The notes: generated from the letters alone by a model not told the origin. A DNA stretch of 64,000 nucleotides from Chloroflexota bacterium (GCA_020850535.1 JADZEM010000118.1:62001-126000), one strand, 5' to 3'; shown: positions 1 to 9,086, counted from the first letter of the stretch. Numbers and translations are program-made.

Positions 1-2
1 AC

Positions 3-242
3 AGCATCTCGTCGGCGATCCTGGCGTCGGTCGGCCTGGAGGCGCTCGGCCTCGGCCCCATCGACTCGCCGACGCTCGGCATGACGGTCTACTGGGTGCT
101 CTTCAACGCCGCGCTGATCAACGGCTGGTGGTGGTGGTGGGCGCCGCCCATCGTGATCCTGTTCATCCTGTTCGTAGGCCTGTTCGCCGTTTCGGTCGGG
201 CTGGATGAGATCGCCAACCCGCGCCTGCGAAAGACCGTCTAA
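3..242 (+). CDS. Peptide ABC transporter permease, DppC type (C-terminal fragment)
   Basis: This is the end of an inner-membrane permease of a dipeptide/oligopeptide/nickel-type ABC importer; the gene begins left of the window. About 79 codons are visible, ending at TAA 240-242. The translated tail (GLEALGLGPIDSPTLGMT, then an NGWWWWWAPP segment and a final hydrophobic helix ending LDEIANPRLRKTV) matches almost residue for residue the C-terminus of the complete permease at 3508-4461. The two are therefore paralogues, and a second peptide ABC operon lies directly upstream. The WWWWW run precedes the last transmembrane helix in both. Only the family and topology can be inferred. Confidence 0.9.
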   Translation, partial: SISSAILASVGLEALGLGPIDSPTLGMTVYWVLFNAALINGWWWWWAPPIVILFILFVGLFAVSVGLDEIANPRLRKTV

Positions 243-274
243 ATCTGTGCGAGCGTGGATGGCCCACGTGGGGC

Positions 275-300
275 TAGCCGCGAGCGCCTGCTCGCGGCTA
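275..300 (+). terminator. Probable intrinsic terminator after the upstream ABC operon
   Basis: Perfect 11-bp arms (TAGCCGCGAGC, 275-285, and its complement, 290-300) enclose a GCCT loop and are followed by CCCTTTCGCC. The hairpin lies 33 bp after the permease stop codon. The T-tract is short, so termination is likely but not certain. Confidence 0.55.
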
Positions 301-422
301 CCCTTTCGCCTGTCATGAGGTAGCGGCCGGTCGCGACAGACCGAGGTCCGCTGCCATCCGGAGCATTGATGCTCGGGGCGGCGCGCATGTGCGCCGCCCA
401 GAAGCGCATGGAGGAGGATCCG

Positions 423-2417
423 ATGATGGATCAGCCAGTCCAGAAGCGAGCGGTGAGTCGCCGGCGATTCCTGAGCCTTGCCGTGCTGGTGGGCGCGGCG
501 GCCAGCGGTACATCGCTGCTTGCCGCCTGCGGCCAGCCAGCACCGGCCGCGCCCGCCAAGCCCGCGGAGCCGGCGAAGCCCGCGGAAGCCGCGAAGCCGG
601 CCGAGGCGGCCAAGCCCGCGGCCCCCGCTGGCAACCCGAACGCCGGCCCCCCGGCCGGGAATCCGAACGCCGGTCCGCCAGCAGGCAATCCGAACGCAGG
701 TCCGGCGGCGCAGGCCCCGGCCGCCGCGCAGAAGCCGGCCGATACGCCGTCGGGCGTCAAGCAGGTGGCGCGCAACCGGACGCTGATCCAGGTGCGCGGC
801 GGCACCCAGGGCAAGTTCATCGCGCATGAGCTGTGGAGCCCGTACGCCATCGGATCGACGCCGCAGATCGGCCTCAACGCGATCTACGAGCCGCTCGCCT
901 TCTACAGCGCCTACGCTGACAAGGAGACGATGTGGCTGGCCGAGAGCTACCAGTTCAGCCCCGACTTCAAGACGCTGACCGTCAAGACCCGGCAGAACGT
1001 CAAGTGGAGCGACGGCAAGCCGTTCAGCGCCGAGGACGTGACGTACACCCTCAACATGCTGCGGGATCTCGGCCCCAAGGTGAAGTGGGGCAAGGACGTT
1101 CAGGACTCGGTCACCGAGGCAAAGACGGCGGACCCGAACACCTGTGTGATCACGTTCCAGCGTCCATCGCCGCGCTTCTTCTATCACATGCTGTCGTACA
1201 AGTACGACATCGGTCTGCACATCGTCCCGAAGCACATCTTCGACGGGCAGGACTGGACCACCTTCACGCACTTCGACGTGGCGAAGGGCTGGCCGGTCAC
1301 CACGAGCCCGTGGCAGGTCGTGGCGGTGTCGCCGAATCAGATGATCATGGATCGACGCCCCGAGTGGTGGGGCACGGGCGTGGTCAAGGACTTCGGGCAG
1401 TTGCCGAAGGTCGAGCGGCTGGTCTGGCTGCCGGTCCAGGGCGAGCAGCAGCTCGTCCAGGGGCTGATCACGAACGACCTGGACTTCACCACCGGCATCG
1501 AGGTGGACTCGTTCGGGACGGTCTTCAAGGGCAACGCGAAGATCACCACCTACAGCGGCCAGAAGCTGCCGTACGGCAACATGGACTGGTGGCCGACCTC
1601 CCTGTACGTCCAGACCCAGAAGCCGCCGTACAACAACCCGGAGTTCCGCTGGGCGCTCAGCTACCTCATCGACCGCGATCAGTTGATCAAGGTGGGCTGG
1701 GGCGGCTCGTCTGAGAAGACCGAGCTCCCGATGCCGAACTTCCCGGCGCTGCGGCCGTTCTTCGACGCCGCGAAGCCGCTGCTGCAGAAGTGGCCGACGA
1801 ACGAGTTCAACCCCGAGAAGGGCCACGCGATGATGTCGAAGCTGGGCTGGAAGCGCGGCTCCGACAACATGTACGTGGACCCGAGCGGCGCGAAGTTCCA
1901 GATGGACATCATCGCCAACCCGGACTTCCCCTCGCCGGGGCCGGTGCTGGTGGAGCTGCTCAAGCGGCAGGGCATCGCCGCGACCTTCGCCATCCCGCCG
2001 GACTTCGGCCCGATCTTCCAGAAGGGCGAGCACCAGGCGGCGATGTTTGGGCACGGCGGCAGCATCAAGGATCCGTTCGAGACGCTGCGGCTGTACCAGT
2101 CCTCCTCCGTGAACGTGCCGGGCGGCCACCTCGTGAACCTTGCGAAGTGGAGCAACCCGGAGTACGACAAGGTGGTGGACGAGGTCTACGTGACGCCGCC
2201 GTCTGACAAGGCGAAGGTCACCGAGCTGTTCCTCAAGGCGATGGAGATCTGGCTGCCAGAGCTGCCGGACATCCCGCTGATGCAGTTCTACCATCGGCTG
2301 CCCCTCAACACGACGTACTGGACGGGGTATCCGACGCAGGAGGACTCGTACATCAACCCGGCCTTCTTCCACTCGACCGGGCCGCTGGTCTACCACAAGC
2401 TTCAGCCGACGCAGTAG
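423..2417 (+). CDS. Peptide ABC transporter substrate-binding lipoprotein (SBP family 5)
   Basis: Extracytoplasmic solute-binding protein of a dipeptide/oligopeptide ABC importer, 664 aa from the chosen start. The ATG at 423 is preceded by GGAGGA (411-416); an in-frame TTG at 366 has no such site. The N-terminus has a twin-arginine-like SRRRFLSL, a hydrophobic segment and a lipobox LLAAC with Cys36 as the lipidation site. A low-complexity spacer follows: Ala/Pro/Lys-rich, then three tandem AGNPNAGPP-type repeats at about residues 70-94, probably a flexible tether. The rest is a standard SBP_bac_5 fold (for example KWSDGKPFSAEDVTYTLN). It heads an operon with two permeases and two ATPases; the ligand is not predictable. 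Confidence 0.93.
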   Translation: MMDQPVQKRAVSRRRFLSLAVLVGAAASGTSLLAACGQPAPAAPAKPAEPAKPAEAAKPAEAAKPAAPAGNPNAGPPAGNPNAGPPAGNPNAGPAAQAPAAAQKPADTPSGVKQVARNRTLIQVRGGTQGKFIAHELWSPYAIGSTPQIGLNAIYEPLAFYSAYADKETMWLAESYQFSPDFKTLTVKTRQNVKWSDGKPFSAEDVTYTLNMLRDLGPKVKWGKDVQDSVTEAKTADPNTCVITFQRPSPRFFYHMLSYKYDIGLHIVPKHIFDGQDWTTFTHFDVAKGWPVTTSPWQVVAVSPNQMIMDRRPEWWGTGVVKDFGQLPKVERLVWLPVQGEQQLVQGLITNDLDFTTGIEVDSFGTVFKGNAKITTYSGQKLPYGNMDWWPTSLYVQTQKPPYNNPEFRWALSYLIDRDQLIKVGWGGSSEKTELPMPNFPALRPFFDAAKPLLQKWPTNEFNPEKGHAMMSKLGWKRGSDNMYVDPSGAKFQMDIIANPDFPSPGPVLVELLKRQGIAATFAIPPDFGPIFQKGEHQAAMFGHGGSIKDPFETLRLYQSSSVNVPGGHLVNLAKWSNPEYDKVVDEVYVTPPSDKAKVTELFLKAMEIWLPELPDIPLMQFYHRLPLNTTYWTGYPTQEDSYINPAFFHSTGPLVYHKLQPTQ

Positions 2418-2422
2418 CGTAC

Positions 2423-2490
2423 GGTCGTGGGCCGCAGGTCGCGGATCGTGGGGAAGTCACCCCTCGACCCATGACCTGCGGCCCACGACC
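2423..2490 (+). promoter_or_regulatory. Intercistronic hairpin with 18-bp perfect arms
   Basis: The 18-bp arms at 2423-2440 and 2473-2490 are exactly complementary. The 32-nt loop itself contains a GGGG/CCCC hairpin (2450-2463). The structure starts 5 bp after the binding-protein stop codon and ends just before the GGAG ribosome-binding site (2492-2495) of the next permease. There is no T-run, so it is more likely an mRNA-stability or attenuation element, favouring high binding-protein expression over permeases, than a full terminator. Confidence 0.6.
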
Positions 2491-2501
2491 TGGAGACCAC
2501 C

Positions 2502-3506
2502 ATGCGCCCAGACTACGTGATCAAACGCATTGGCATTTTCTTCCTCATCATGTGGGTTGCCGCCACCCTCAACTTCCTGATCCCTCGACTGGGGAGTCGG
2601 AGTCCGATCGAGGACAAGTTGATGACGCAGGCGGCCACCGGCGGCTATCTGCAGCAGGGCGTCGCGGAGATGGTCCGCGAGTACGAGGCCAAGTTCGGTC
2701 TGGACAAGCCGCTCTGGCAGCAGTACCTCGTCTATCTGTCCGACGTCGTGCGTTTCGATTTCAACTACTCGATCTCCAACTACCCGCGACGTGTCGTCGA
2801 TATCCTGCTGGAAGGGCTGCCCTGGACGATGGGGCTGCTGACGATGACGACGCTGATCTCGTTCGCCGTCGGCAACCTGCTGGGCGCGTTTCTGGGCTGG
2901 CCGCGCGCACCGAGGTGGTTGCACTTTCTGATGCCGCCGCTCCTGGCGCTGCACGCGCTGCCGTTCTTCTTGCTCGGCCTGATCCTGGTCTACATTTTTG
3001 CCTTCTCGCTGCAAATCCTTCCGCTTTACGGCGGCTTCACGACGGGCACGATCCCGCACCTGTCGTTGAGCTTCGCCCTCGATATCCTGCGGCACGCCAT
3101 CTTGCCGGCCGCCTCGATTGTGCTCGTGTCGATTGGCGGCTGGGCGCTGGGCATGCGCGCGATGATGGTGACGACGCAGGGCGAGGACTACACCAACTTC
3201 GCGGATGCGAAGGGCCTCCGCCCGAAGACGATCTTCTTCCACTACGCCATTCGGAACGCCATGCTGCCCCAGGTCACGGCGCTGGCGCTGGTGCTCGGAC
3301 AGATTCTCTCTGGGGCCGTCCTGGTCGAGGTGATCTTCGGCTACCCGGGCATCGGCACCGTGCTGTTCCAGGCGATTCGCGGGTCCGACTTCTTCCTGGT
3401 CCAGGGCATCGTCTTTATCGTGATCATCTCGATTGGCGTGGCGACGTTCGTGCTGGACCTGGTCTACCCGCTGCTCGACCCGCGCATCACGTATCAGAGG
3501 GGATGA
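2502..3506 (+). CDS. Peptide ABC transporter permease, DppB/OppB type
   Basis: Inner-membrane permease of 334 aa, normal length for the DppB/GsiC family. It has one N-terminal transmembrane helix, a periplasmic loop of about 65 residues, then five further helices. The cytoplasmic EAA-type coupling loop is visible around DYTNFADAKGLRPKTIFF, followed by the typical AIRNAMLPQVTALAL and VEVIFGYPGIGTVLF segments. GGAG lies 7 bp before the ATG. It should pair with the DppC-type permease encoded immediately downstream (2 bp after its stop) to form the translocation channel for the binding protein at 423. Confidence 0.94.
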   Translation: MRPDYVIKRIGIFFLIMWVAATLNFLIPRLGSRSPIEDKLMTQAATGGYLQQGVAEMVREYEAKFGLDKPLWQQYLVYLSDVVRFDFNYSISNYPRRVVDILLEGLPWTMGLLTMTTLISFAVGNLLGAFLGWPRAPRWLHFLMPPLLALHALPFFLLGLILVYIFAFSLQILPLYGGFTTGTIPHLSLSFALDILRHAILPAASIVLVSIGGWALGMRAMMVTTQGEDYTNFADAKGLRPKTIFFHYAIRNAMLPQVTALALVLGQILSGAVLVEVIFGYPGIGTVLFQAIRGSDFFLVQGIVFIVIISIGVATFVLDLVYPLLDPRITYQRG

Positions 3507-3507
3507 G

Positions 3508-4461
3508 ATGAGCGCTGTATCACCAGCCTCCGGCGCGCCCGGCGCTGGACTGACCTCGCTCCCTCAGGCCGCGGACCGGGCTGAGGCCACGCGAGCCGGG
3601 GCCGGCGAGCGGGCGGGCGCCGTCTTGCGATACATGCGGCGGAACCCGTCCCTGCCGGTCGGCCTCACGATGCTGCTGATTCTGGCATTGTTCCTGATCG
3701 TCGGGCGGCTGTTCGTCGATCTGGACGAGGCGCGGGCCGTGTCGGTCGCGCCGCTCCGGCCGCCGTCAGCCGAGCTGCCGTTCGGCAGCGACCGCCAGGG
3801 CCGTAACATGTTCGCCGTCGCGGTGGCCGGCACGCCGATGACCCTGCAAATCGGCCTGACGGCCGGGCTGCTGGGCGTCGGGTTTGGCGCGGCGCTGGCA
3901 TTCGTGGCCGCCTACTACGGCGGCAAGGTGGACAACCTTATCAAGGGGTTGGTGGACACTGGCCTGACGATCCCCGGCCTGATGATCCTGATCACGGTGG
4001 CGATGAACGTGCGCGGCGGCCTCGGCGTGACGCAGATGGCGCTGGTGGTCGCATCGTTGGCGTGGCTGTACCCGACCCGGACGATCCGCTCACAGTTGCT
4101 GACGCTGCGCGAGCGCGGCTATATCCAGATCGCGCAGATGTCCGGCATGAGCGGCCCGGAGATCATCGTCAAGGAGATGCTCCCGAACCTGCTCCCGTAC
4201 CTGGTCGCCGCGCTGGTCAACTCGACGTCCGCGGCGATCCTGGCGTCCATCGGCCTGGAGGTACTCGGACTCGGTCCATTCGAGGCGCCGACCATCGGCA
4301 TGACGCTGTACTGGGTCAACTACAACGCCGCGATCATCAATGGCTGGTGGTGGTGGTGGGTTCCGCCGATCGTGGTGATCGGCACGGTCTTCATTGGCCT
4401 CTTCCTGGTCGCGATTGGCCTGGACGAGGTCGCAAATCCACGTCTACGACGGTCGGTGTGA
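3508..4461 (+). CDS. Peptide ABC transporter permease, DppC/OppC type
   Basis: Second channel subunit of the peptide importer, 317 aa. The ATG at 3508 is 2 bp after the dppB-type stop and follows GAGGGGATGAG, which acts as the ribosome-binding site; a longer in-frame start at 3433 would overlap the previous gene. The N-terminal 45 residues are Ala-rich and cytoplasmic, followed by a transmembrane helix, a short periplasmic loop with FGSDRQGRNMFAVAV, and five helices. The coupling loop is near GYIQIAQMSGMSGPEIIVKE. Its C-terminus, including the WWWWW motif, is nearly identical to that of the truncated permease at position 3. Confidence 0.94.
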   Translation: MSAVSPASGAPGAGLTSLPQAADRAEATRAGAGERAGAVLRYMRRNPSLPVGLTMLLILALFLIVGRLFVDLDEARAVSVAPLRPPSAELPFGSDRQGRNMFAVAVAGTPMTLQIGLTAGLLGVGFGAALAFVAAYYGGKVDNLIKGLVDTGLTIPGLMILITVAMNVRGGLGVTQMALVVASLAWLYPTRTIRSQLLTLRERGYIQIAQMSGMSGPEIIVKEMLPNLLPYLVAALVNSTSAAILASIGLEVLGLGPFEAPTIGMTLYWVNYNAAIINGWWWWWVPPIVVIGTVFIGLFLVAIGLDEVANPRLRRSV

Positions 4462-4467
4462 GGCGTC

Positions 4468-5472
4468 ATGGCAATTCAGGCTCCGACTGAGGAGTGGCCC
4501 CGCGTCCGGGCGGATGTCCTCGAGGTGGAGGATCTCCGCGTCTACTATCACACGCCACGCGGCGCGGTTCGCGCAGTGGACGGCGTGACGTTTACCGTCA
4601 AAGCCGGCGAGCGGCTGGGCCTTGTCGGCGAGTCCGGCTCGGGCAAGACGACCATCGCCCTGGCCCTGATGCAGCTGATCCGTCCGCCGGGCCGGATCGA
4701 AGGCGGGCACGTCTTCGTCGACGGGCAGGATCTGATCGGCCTGTCCGACGAGGAGATGCGCCAGCGGCGGCTCGCGGTCATCGCGATGGTGGCGCAGGGC
4801 GCGATGAACTCGCTCAACCCGGTCATCCGCGTGCGAGATCAGATCCTCGACGCGCTGAAGGATCATGGGATTCGGCTCGGCAAGGCCGAGATGCAGGAGA
4901 AGATCGCGGACCTGCTGACGCGCGTCGGCCTCTCACCGAAGGTCGCGGACATGTATCCGCACGAGCTGAGCGGCGGCATGAAGCAGCGCGTCTGCATCGC
5001 CATCGCCATCAGCATGTCGCCGAAGGTCATCATCGCCGACGAGCCGACGAGCGCCCTTGACGTGGTCGTGCAGCGGCAGGTGATGGAGACGCTCCGAAAC
5101 GTCCAGCTTGACCTCGGCGCGGCGATCATCCTGGTCGGGCACGACATGGGGCTGATGGCGCAGGCCGTGGACCGGCTCGGCGTGATGTACGCTGGCAACC
5201 TGGCCGAGCTGTGCGACGTGCGGGCGATCTTCGAGGACCCGCTCCACCCCTACAGCAAGCTGCTCATCGCCAGCCTGCCGTCGCTGAAGGAGAAGGGCGT
5301 CTTCCAGGGCATCCCCGGGCTGCCGCCGTCGCTGCTCAACAAGCCGAAGGGCTGTCCGTTCCGCTTCCGCTGCCCGTCCGCCTTCGCGAAGTGCGAGGAT
5401 GTCGAGCCGAAGCTGACCGAAGTGAAACCCGGGCGGTGGGTCTCCTGCCACCTGTATGAGGATGCACCGTGA
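4468..5472 (+). CDS. Peptide ABC transporter ATP-binding protein, DppD type
   Basis: Cytoplasmic ATPase of 334 aa that powers the peptide importer. Walker A is GESGSGKT (about residue 54), the signature is LSGGMKQR, Walker B is IIADEPTSALD, and the switch is HD in VGHDMGL. The C-terminal oligopeptide/dipeptide extension carries the Cys-rich CPFRFRCP plus two flanking cysteines, typical of DppD/OppD, in which a 4Fe-4S cluster has been described in relatives. It lies 6 bp after the permease gene, and its stop overlaps the GTG start of the second ATPase by 4 bp, indicating translational coupling. Confidence 0.95.
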   Translation: MAIQAPTEEWPRVRADVLEVEDLRVYYHTPRGAVRAVDGVTFTVKAGERLGLVGESGSGKTTIALALMQLIRPPGRIEGGHVFVDGQDLIGLSDEEMRQRRLAVIAMVAQGAMNSLNPVIRVRDQILDALKDHGIRLGKAEMQEKIADLLTRVGLSPKVADMYPHELSGGMKQRVCIAIAISMSPKVIIADEPTSALDVVVQRQVMETLRNVQLDLGAAIILVGHDMGLMAQAVDRLGVMYAGNLAELCDVRAIFEDPLHPYSKLLIASLPSLKEKGVFQGIPGLPPSLLNKPKGCPFRFRCPSAFAKCEDVEPKLTEVKPGRWVSCHLYEDAP

Positions 5473-6509
5473 GCGTGTTGCTGGAAGCCCGCAACGCTGG
5501 CAAGGTCTTTGGCGGCGGCCTCTTCGACAAGACGAAGACCGTCGCCCTGCGCGACTTCTCGCTCGGCATCGAGACGGAGCCAGCATCGATCCTGGCCGTC
5601 GTCGGCGAGTCCGGCTCCGGGAAGACGACGCTCGCGCGGCTGCTGCTCGGGCTGGTGACGCCCAGCACCGGCGAGGTGCTCTACAACGGGACCGACCTGC
5701 GGAAGCTCAACGCCGCCCAGCGTAAGCAGTTTCTGCGCGACGTGCAGGTGATCTTCCAGGATCCGTACGAGGTCTACAACCCGTTCTACTACGTCGATCA
5801 CGTGCTGGAGACACCCGTCGCCAAGTTCAAGCTGGCGAACTCGAAGTCCGAGGCGCGCGACAAGATCGAGGAGACGCTGCGGGCGGTCGGCCTCCGCCCC
5901 GACGAGACGCTCGGGCGGTACCCCCACCAGTTGAGCGGCGGTCAGCGTCAGCGCATCATGGTGGCGCGGGCACTGCTGATCCGTCCCCGCATCATCATCG
6001 CCGACGAGCCGGTCTCGATGGTGGACGCGTCGCTCCGCGCGACGATTCTTGGGAGCCTGCGCGAGCTGAACCGGGCGTTCGGCATCTCGCTGATCTACAT
6101 CACGCACGACCTGACCACGGCGTACCAGATCAGCGAGAACATCGTGGTGCTGTACCGAGGCTCGGTGGCCGAGGTCGGGGATGTCGAGAAGGTCGTGGGC
6201 GACCCGAAGCATCCGTACACCCAGCTGCTGGTTGGCTCGGTGCCGCTGCCCGATCCCGACACGGCCTGGCACGCCGAGCCGCCGCCCAACGACGAGGCCC
6301 GCAAGGCGGCTGCCGCTCCCCATGACGGCTGCGCGTTCGCCGCGCGGTGTCCGGCCGCCATGGCGATCTGCCGCGAGAAGCGCCCGCCGCTCTACCAGAT
6401 CGACGAGTTCCGCGCCGCGTCGTGCTACCTCTACGAGGGCAGCCCGATCCTGCCGGCCGACGAGCTTGGAAAGGTGATGGTCCCGCCGACGCCTGTCGCA
6501 GCCGTCTGA
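5469..6509 (+). CDS. Peptide ABC transporter ATP-binding protein, DppF type
   Basis: Second cytoplasmic ATPase of the importer, 346 aa. It starts with GTG at 5469, overlapping the previous TGA (GTGA). Motifs: Walker A GESGSGKT, Q-loop VIFQDPYEVYNPF, signature LSGGQRQR, Walker B IIADEPVSMVD and H-switch YITHDL. The C-terminal region carries CAFAARCP and additional cysteines as in DppF/OppF. It is expected to heterodimerise with the product of 4468-5472. It is the last gene of the five-gene operon; a hairpin follows 32 bp after the stop. Confidence 0.95.
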   Translation: MSVLLEARNAGKVFGGGLFDKTKTVALRDFSLGIETEPASILAVVGESGSGKTTLARLLLGLVTPSTGEVLYNGTDLRKLNAAQRKQFLRDVQVIFQDPYEVYNPFYYVDHVLETPVAKFKLANSKSEARDKIEETLRAVGLRPDETLGRYPHQLSGGQRQRIMVARALLIRPRIIIADEPVSMVDASLRATILGSLRELNRAFGISLIYITHDLTTAYQISENIVVLYRGSVAEVGDVEKVVGDPKHPYTQLLVGSVPLPDPDTAWHAEPPPNDEARKAAAAPHDGCAFAARCPAAMAICREKRPPLYQIDEFRAASCYLYEGSPILPADELGKVMVPPTPVAAV

Positions 6510-6541
6510 CGCCCCCGTCACGACCCAGGATACGCTACGCG

Positions 6542-6574
6542 GCCCGCCGATCCTCTCGGATACAATCGGCGGGC
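6542..6574 (+). terminator. Hairpin after the peptide ABC operon, with an embedded TACAAT
   Basis: Perfect 10-bp arms (GCCCGCCGAT, 6542-6551, and complement, 6565-6574) enclose a 13-nt loop, followed by TGCTGTTCG. A -10-like TACAAT (6561-6566) overlaps the loop and 3' arm, so the site may end the ABC transcript and also start the uppP transcript about 90 bp upstream of that gene. The T-tract is weak. Confidence 0.4.
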
Positions 6575-6654
6575 TGCTGTTCGTCCGGTCACCGGCGCTG
6601 CCGGCCGGCGGAGCGCCACACGAACCGGACGCCTGCGCTCCGGGCGAGGAGTGC

Positions 6655-7479
6655 ATGGTGAACGTGTCGCTGATCGAGGCCATCGTGCTGGGCATCGTCC
6701 AGGGTCTCGCCGAGTTCCTGCCGATCTCCAGCTCCGGCCACCTGATTCTGACGCCCTGGCTGCTGGGGTGGAAGGAACACGGCCTGACCTTCGACCTGGC
6801 GTTGCACCTGGGAACGTCCGCCGCGCTGCTCGGCTACTTCTGGCGGGACTGGCTTCGGCTGGCGCAGGCGGTGCTCTCGGGCCTGACGAGCGCCCAGGCG
6901 CGCGCCAGCCACGAATGGCGGCTGGCGTGGCTGATCGTGCTGGGCTGCATCCCGGCTGGCGTCGTCGGGGTGCTCTTCGAGGACAAGATCGAGGAGCTGC
7001 TGCGCTCGCCCCTCCAGATCGCCGTGCTGCTGATCGTGTTCGGCCTGATCATGCTGGCAGCAGACCGCCTCGGCAGCCAGCAGCGACGCCTGAATCAGAT
7101 CACCCTGGCGGACGCGCTGACGATTGGCTTCGCGCAGGTGCTGGCCTTGATGCCCGGGGTCTCGCGGTCGGGGATCACACTGACCGCCGGCCTCTTCCGT
7201 GGCCTGGACCGGGCGTCGGCGGCCCGTTTCTCGTTCCTGCTCTCCGCCCCGATCACGGTGGCGGCGGCGCTCTACAAGCTGCGTGGGCTGGTCAAAGCGC
7301 CGCCGGTCGGTGGGGAGCTTCTGGCGTTCGCGGTGGGCGTCGTCACAGCAGCGGTCGTGGGCGCACTGGCGATCGGCTTCCTGCTGCGCTACCTCCAGCG
7401 GCAGCCTGTGGACGTCTTCGTCTGGTACCGGGTGGCAGCAGGACTGGTAGTACTGGCGCTCGTGCTGATGGGCAAGTAG
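6655..7479 (+). CDS. uppP: Undecaprenyl-diphosphatase
   Basis: Integral membrane phosphatase (BacA/UppP family, 274 aa) that dephosphorylates undecaprenyl diphosphate so the lipid carrier can be reused for peptidoglycan and other cell-wall polymers; family members confer bacitracin tolerance. The diagnostic motifs are present: the N-terminal GIVQGLAEFLPISSSGHL with the catalytic Glu, and the second conserved region MPGVSRSGITLTAGL with its Ser/Arg. About eight hydrophobic helices are visible. GAGGAG (6646-6651) precedes ATG 6655; the adjacent GTG at 6658 would give a better spacing and cannot be excluded. The gene is monocistronic and converges on the minus-strand catabolic operon. Confidence 0.96.
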   Translation: MVNVSLIEAIVLGIVQGLAEFLPISSSGHLILTPWLLGWKEHGLTFDLALHLGTSAALLGYFWRDWLRLAQAVLSGLTSAQARASHEWRLAWLIVLGCIPAGVVGVLFEDKIEELLRSPLQIAVLLIVFGLIMLAADRLGSQQRRLNQITLADALTIGFAQVLALMPGVSRSGITLTAGLFRGLDRASAARFSFLLSAPITVAAALYKLRGLVKAPPVGGELLAFAVGVVTAAVVGALAIGFLLRYLQRQPVDVFVWYRVAAGLVVLALVLMGK

Positions 7480-7604
7480 CCCATCCCGAACTGCCCGCGA
7501 GTCTGCCCCGCGGCACGATCCGCCTGGGCGAGCGAACCCGGCAGGGATGTGGTCCGCTCACTCCGGCGCGAGAGGCAGGCGGTGGCCGTCGGCGGGGGTC
7601 TGCT

Positions 7605-9086
7605 TCAGCCAGGCAGCCGCACCGGCTCGTCGAACTCCAGGCGGATCTTGCCCCAGCCCGGCTCGTGCAGATGGGACTGGAGACCGGCCCGTTCGATCAG
7701 CTTCAGGCTCTCTTCCTGCCCGAGATCGAGCGCCCCACCCTCGTCAATCGAGAGCACCTTGCGATCCTCCATCAGGATCTGCCCGTCCACGATGACCGTG
7801 TCCACGTCGTTGCCGACCGCCTCGTAGATCAGGCGATGCACGACCATGACGTTGGGCGTCAGATGCGGCTGTCGGAGGTTGACGACCGTCACATCGGCCT
7901 TCTTGCCGACCTCCAGCGAGCCGATCTCGTCATCCCAGCCGAGCGCCTTCGCGGCGTCGATGGTGATCATCTCCAGGAGCTTGCCCGGCGGCAGCAGGAA
8001 CATGTCGCGGGACATCATCTGGTGGACCGTCTGGGCGCGGCGCACCGCCTGGAACAGGTCGAAGCTGACCTTCGGGGCGGTGCCGTCGGTGGTGATGGCC
8101 ACGTTCACGCCGGCCTGCATCAGCTCCGGGACCGGGCAGCGACCGCTCGCCTGATTGCTGCTGGCCGAGTGCGTGGCATGGGTTCCCGTGTCGGCCAGGA
8201 TCTGCACCTCCTGCAGCGAGATGCCGCGCAGGTGCTGGATGTGCACGTCTGGCCCCAGCAGCGCCCACTCGTCCTTGGCCGCCAGCCGCACCATGCCGGC
8301 GAAGGCGTCGGTGTGGATGCGGGTGTGGTACTTCGCCGTCAACTCGCGGACGCGGCGAGCCTGCTGGCGGTCGAAGTCGGTGAGGGTGGTGGCGGCGTCG
8401 GCGGTCGTCGGGTTGGATGGGTCCAGCGAGGCGATCATCGTGAACGGCGTCACGAAGACCCGGATACGGTCGTTTGCGCCGTGGTGCCAGGTCTGGACGA
8501 CCGCCTCGGTACCGGCCATCGCCTCGTCAAAGGTGAAGGTCAACTCCTCGCGGACTCCGCTGTCCCACCGGCTGACGGCATGCGGCCAGGGCGGTGCGCA
8601 CGGACCGACGCACACGACCTCGCGGACGCCGACCTCGCTGTACGCCTTCGCGTGGTTGTTGCCGATGCGCGGGTCGTCCGCGCGCGGCATCGAGCCCATC
8701 ACGCTGACGCCCGTCGTCACGCCGAACCGCAGCCGCTCCAGCGCCGAGACGAGACCATCGGCGTACCAGTACGCAGGCGTCGTGAAATGGAAGTAGGTCG
8801 GCGTGACGATGCGCATCCAGAAGGTCGGCGTGTCCGCGCCAATCGTCTTGATGAGGGAGTGGCCGCCGTGGCCGTGCGCGTCGACCAGCCCAGGCAGGAT
8901 CGCCTTGCCCTTGCAGTCGACGGTCTTGCGGGCGGTGTAGGTCGCCGTCAGCGCGGCAGTTGGGCCGACGGCCACGATCCGCCCGCCTTCTATTGCGACT
9001 GCCCCGTCTTCGAGGATGCGGCGGTCGGCGTCCACGGTTACCACCGTGCCGCCGGTCAGGAGAAGGTCGGCCGTTGACGTGCTCAT
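7605..9086 (-). CDS. Amidohydrolase family protein (ATZ/TRZ-like metal hydrolase)
   Basis: Cytoplasmic metal-dependent hydrolase of 493 aa, probably acting on C-N bonds of a cyclic amide, amidine or aminated ring; the substrate is unknown. It has the N-terminal beta-sandwich half (LLLTGGTVVTVDADRRI), the metal motif DAHGHGGHS at about residue 70 (HxH), HTDAFAGM, HSASSNQ in the second His region, and TTDGTAPKVSFD as the metal/catalytic Asp segment. The C-terminal beta-sandwich has KKADVTVVNL. Its ATG overlaps the TGA of the upstream amidohydrolase by 4 bp, and it is the last gene of the eight-gene minus-strand operon. Deaminase versus hydrolase activity cannot be decided from the sequence. Confidence 0.9.
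   Translation of the reverse strand: MSTSTADLLLTGGTVVTVDADRRILEDGAVAIEGGRIVAVGPTAALTATYTARKTVDCKGKAILPGLVDAHGHGGHSLIKTIGADTPTFWMRIVTPTYFHFTTPAYWYADGLVSALERLRFGVTTGVSVMGSMPRADDPRIGNNHAKAYSEVGVREVVCVGPCAPPWPHAVSRWDSGVREELTFTFDEAMAGTEAVVQTWHHGANDRIRVFVTPFTMIASLDPSNPTTADAATTLTDFDRQQARRVRELTAKYHTRIHTDAFAGMVRLAAKDEWALLGPDVHIQHLRGISLQEVQILADTGTHATHSASSNQASGRCPVPELMQAGVNVAITTDGTAPKVSFDLFQAVRRAQTVHQMMSRDMFLLPPGKLLEMITIDAAKALGWDDEIGSLEVGKKADVTVVNLRQPHLTPNVMVVHRLIYEAVGNDVDTVIVDGQILMEDRKVLSIDEGGALDLGQEESLKLIERAGLQSHLHEPGWGKIRLEFDEPVRLPG

Noticed and set aside
6651-9077. An 808-codon plus-strand open frame across uppP and the amidohydrolase
   Set aside because: It is a GC-rich shadow: uppP on the same strand and the amidohydrolase on the other strand have clear family motifs, whereas this frame is Arg/Gly/Ala-rich without any.
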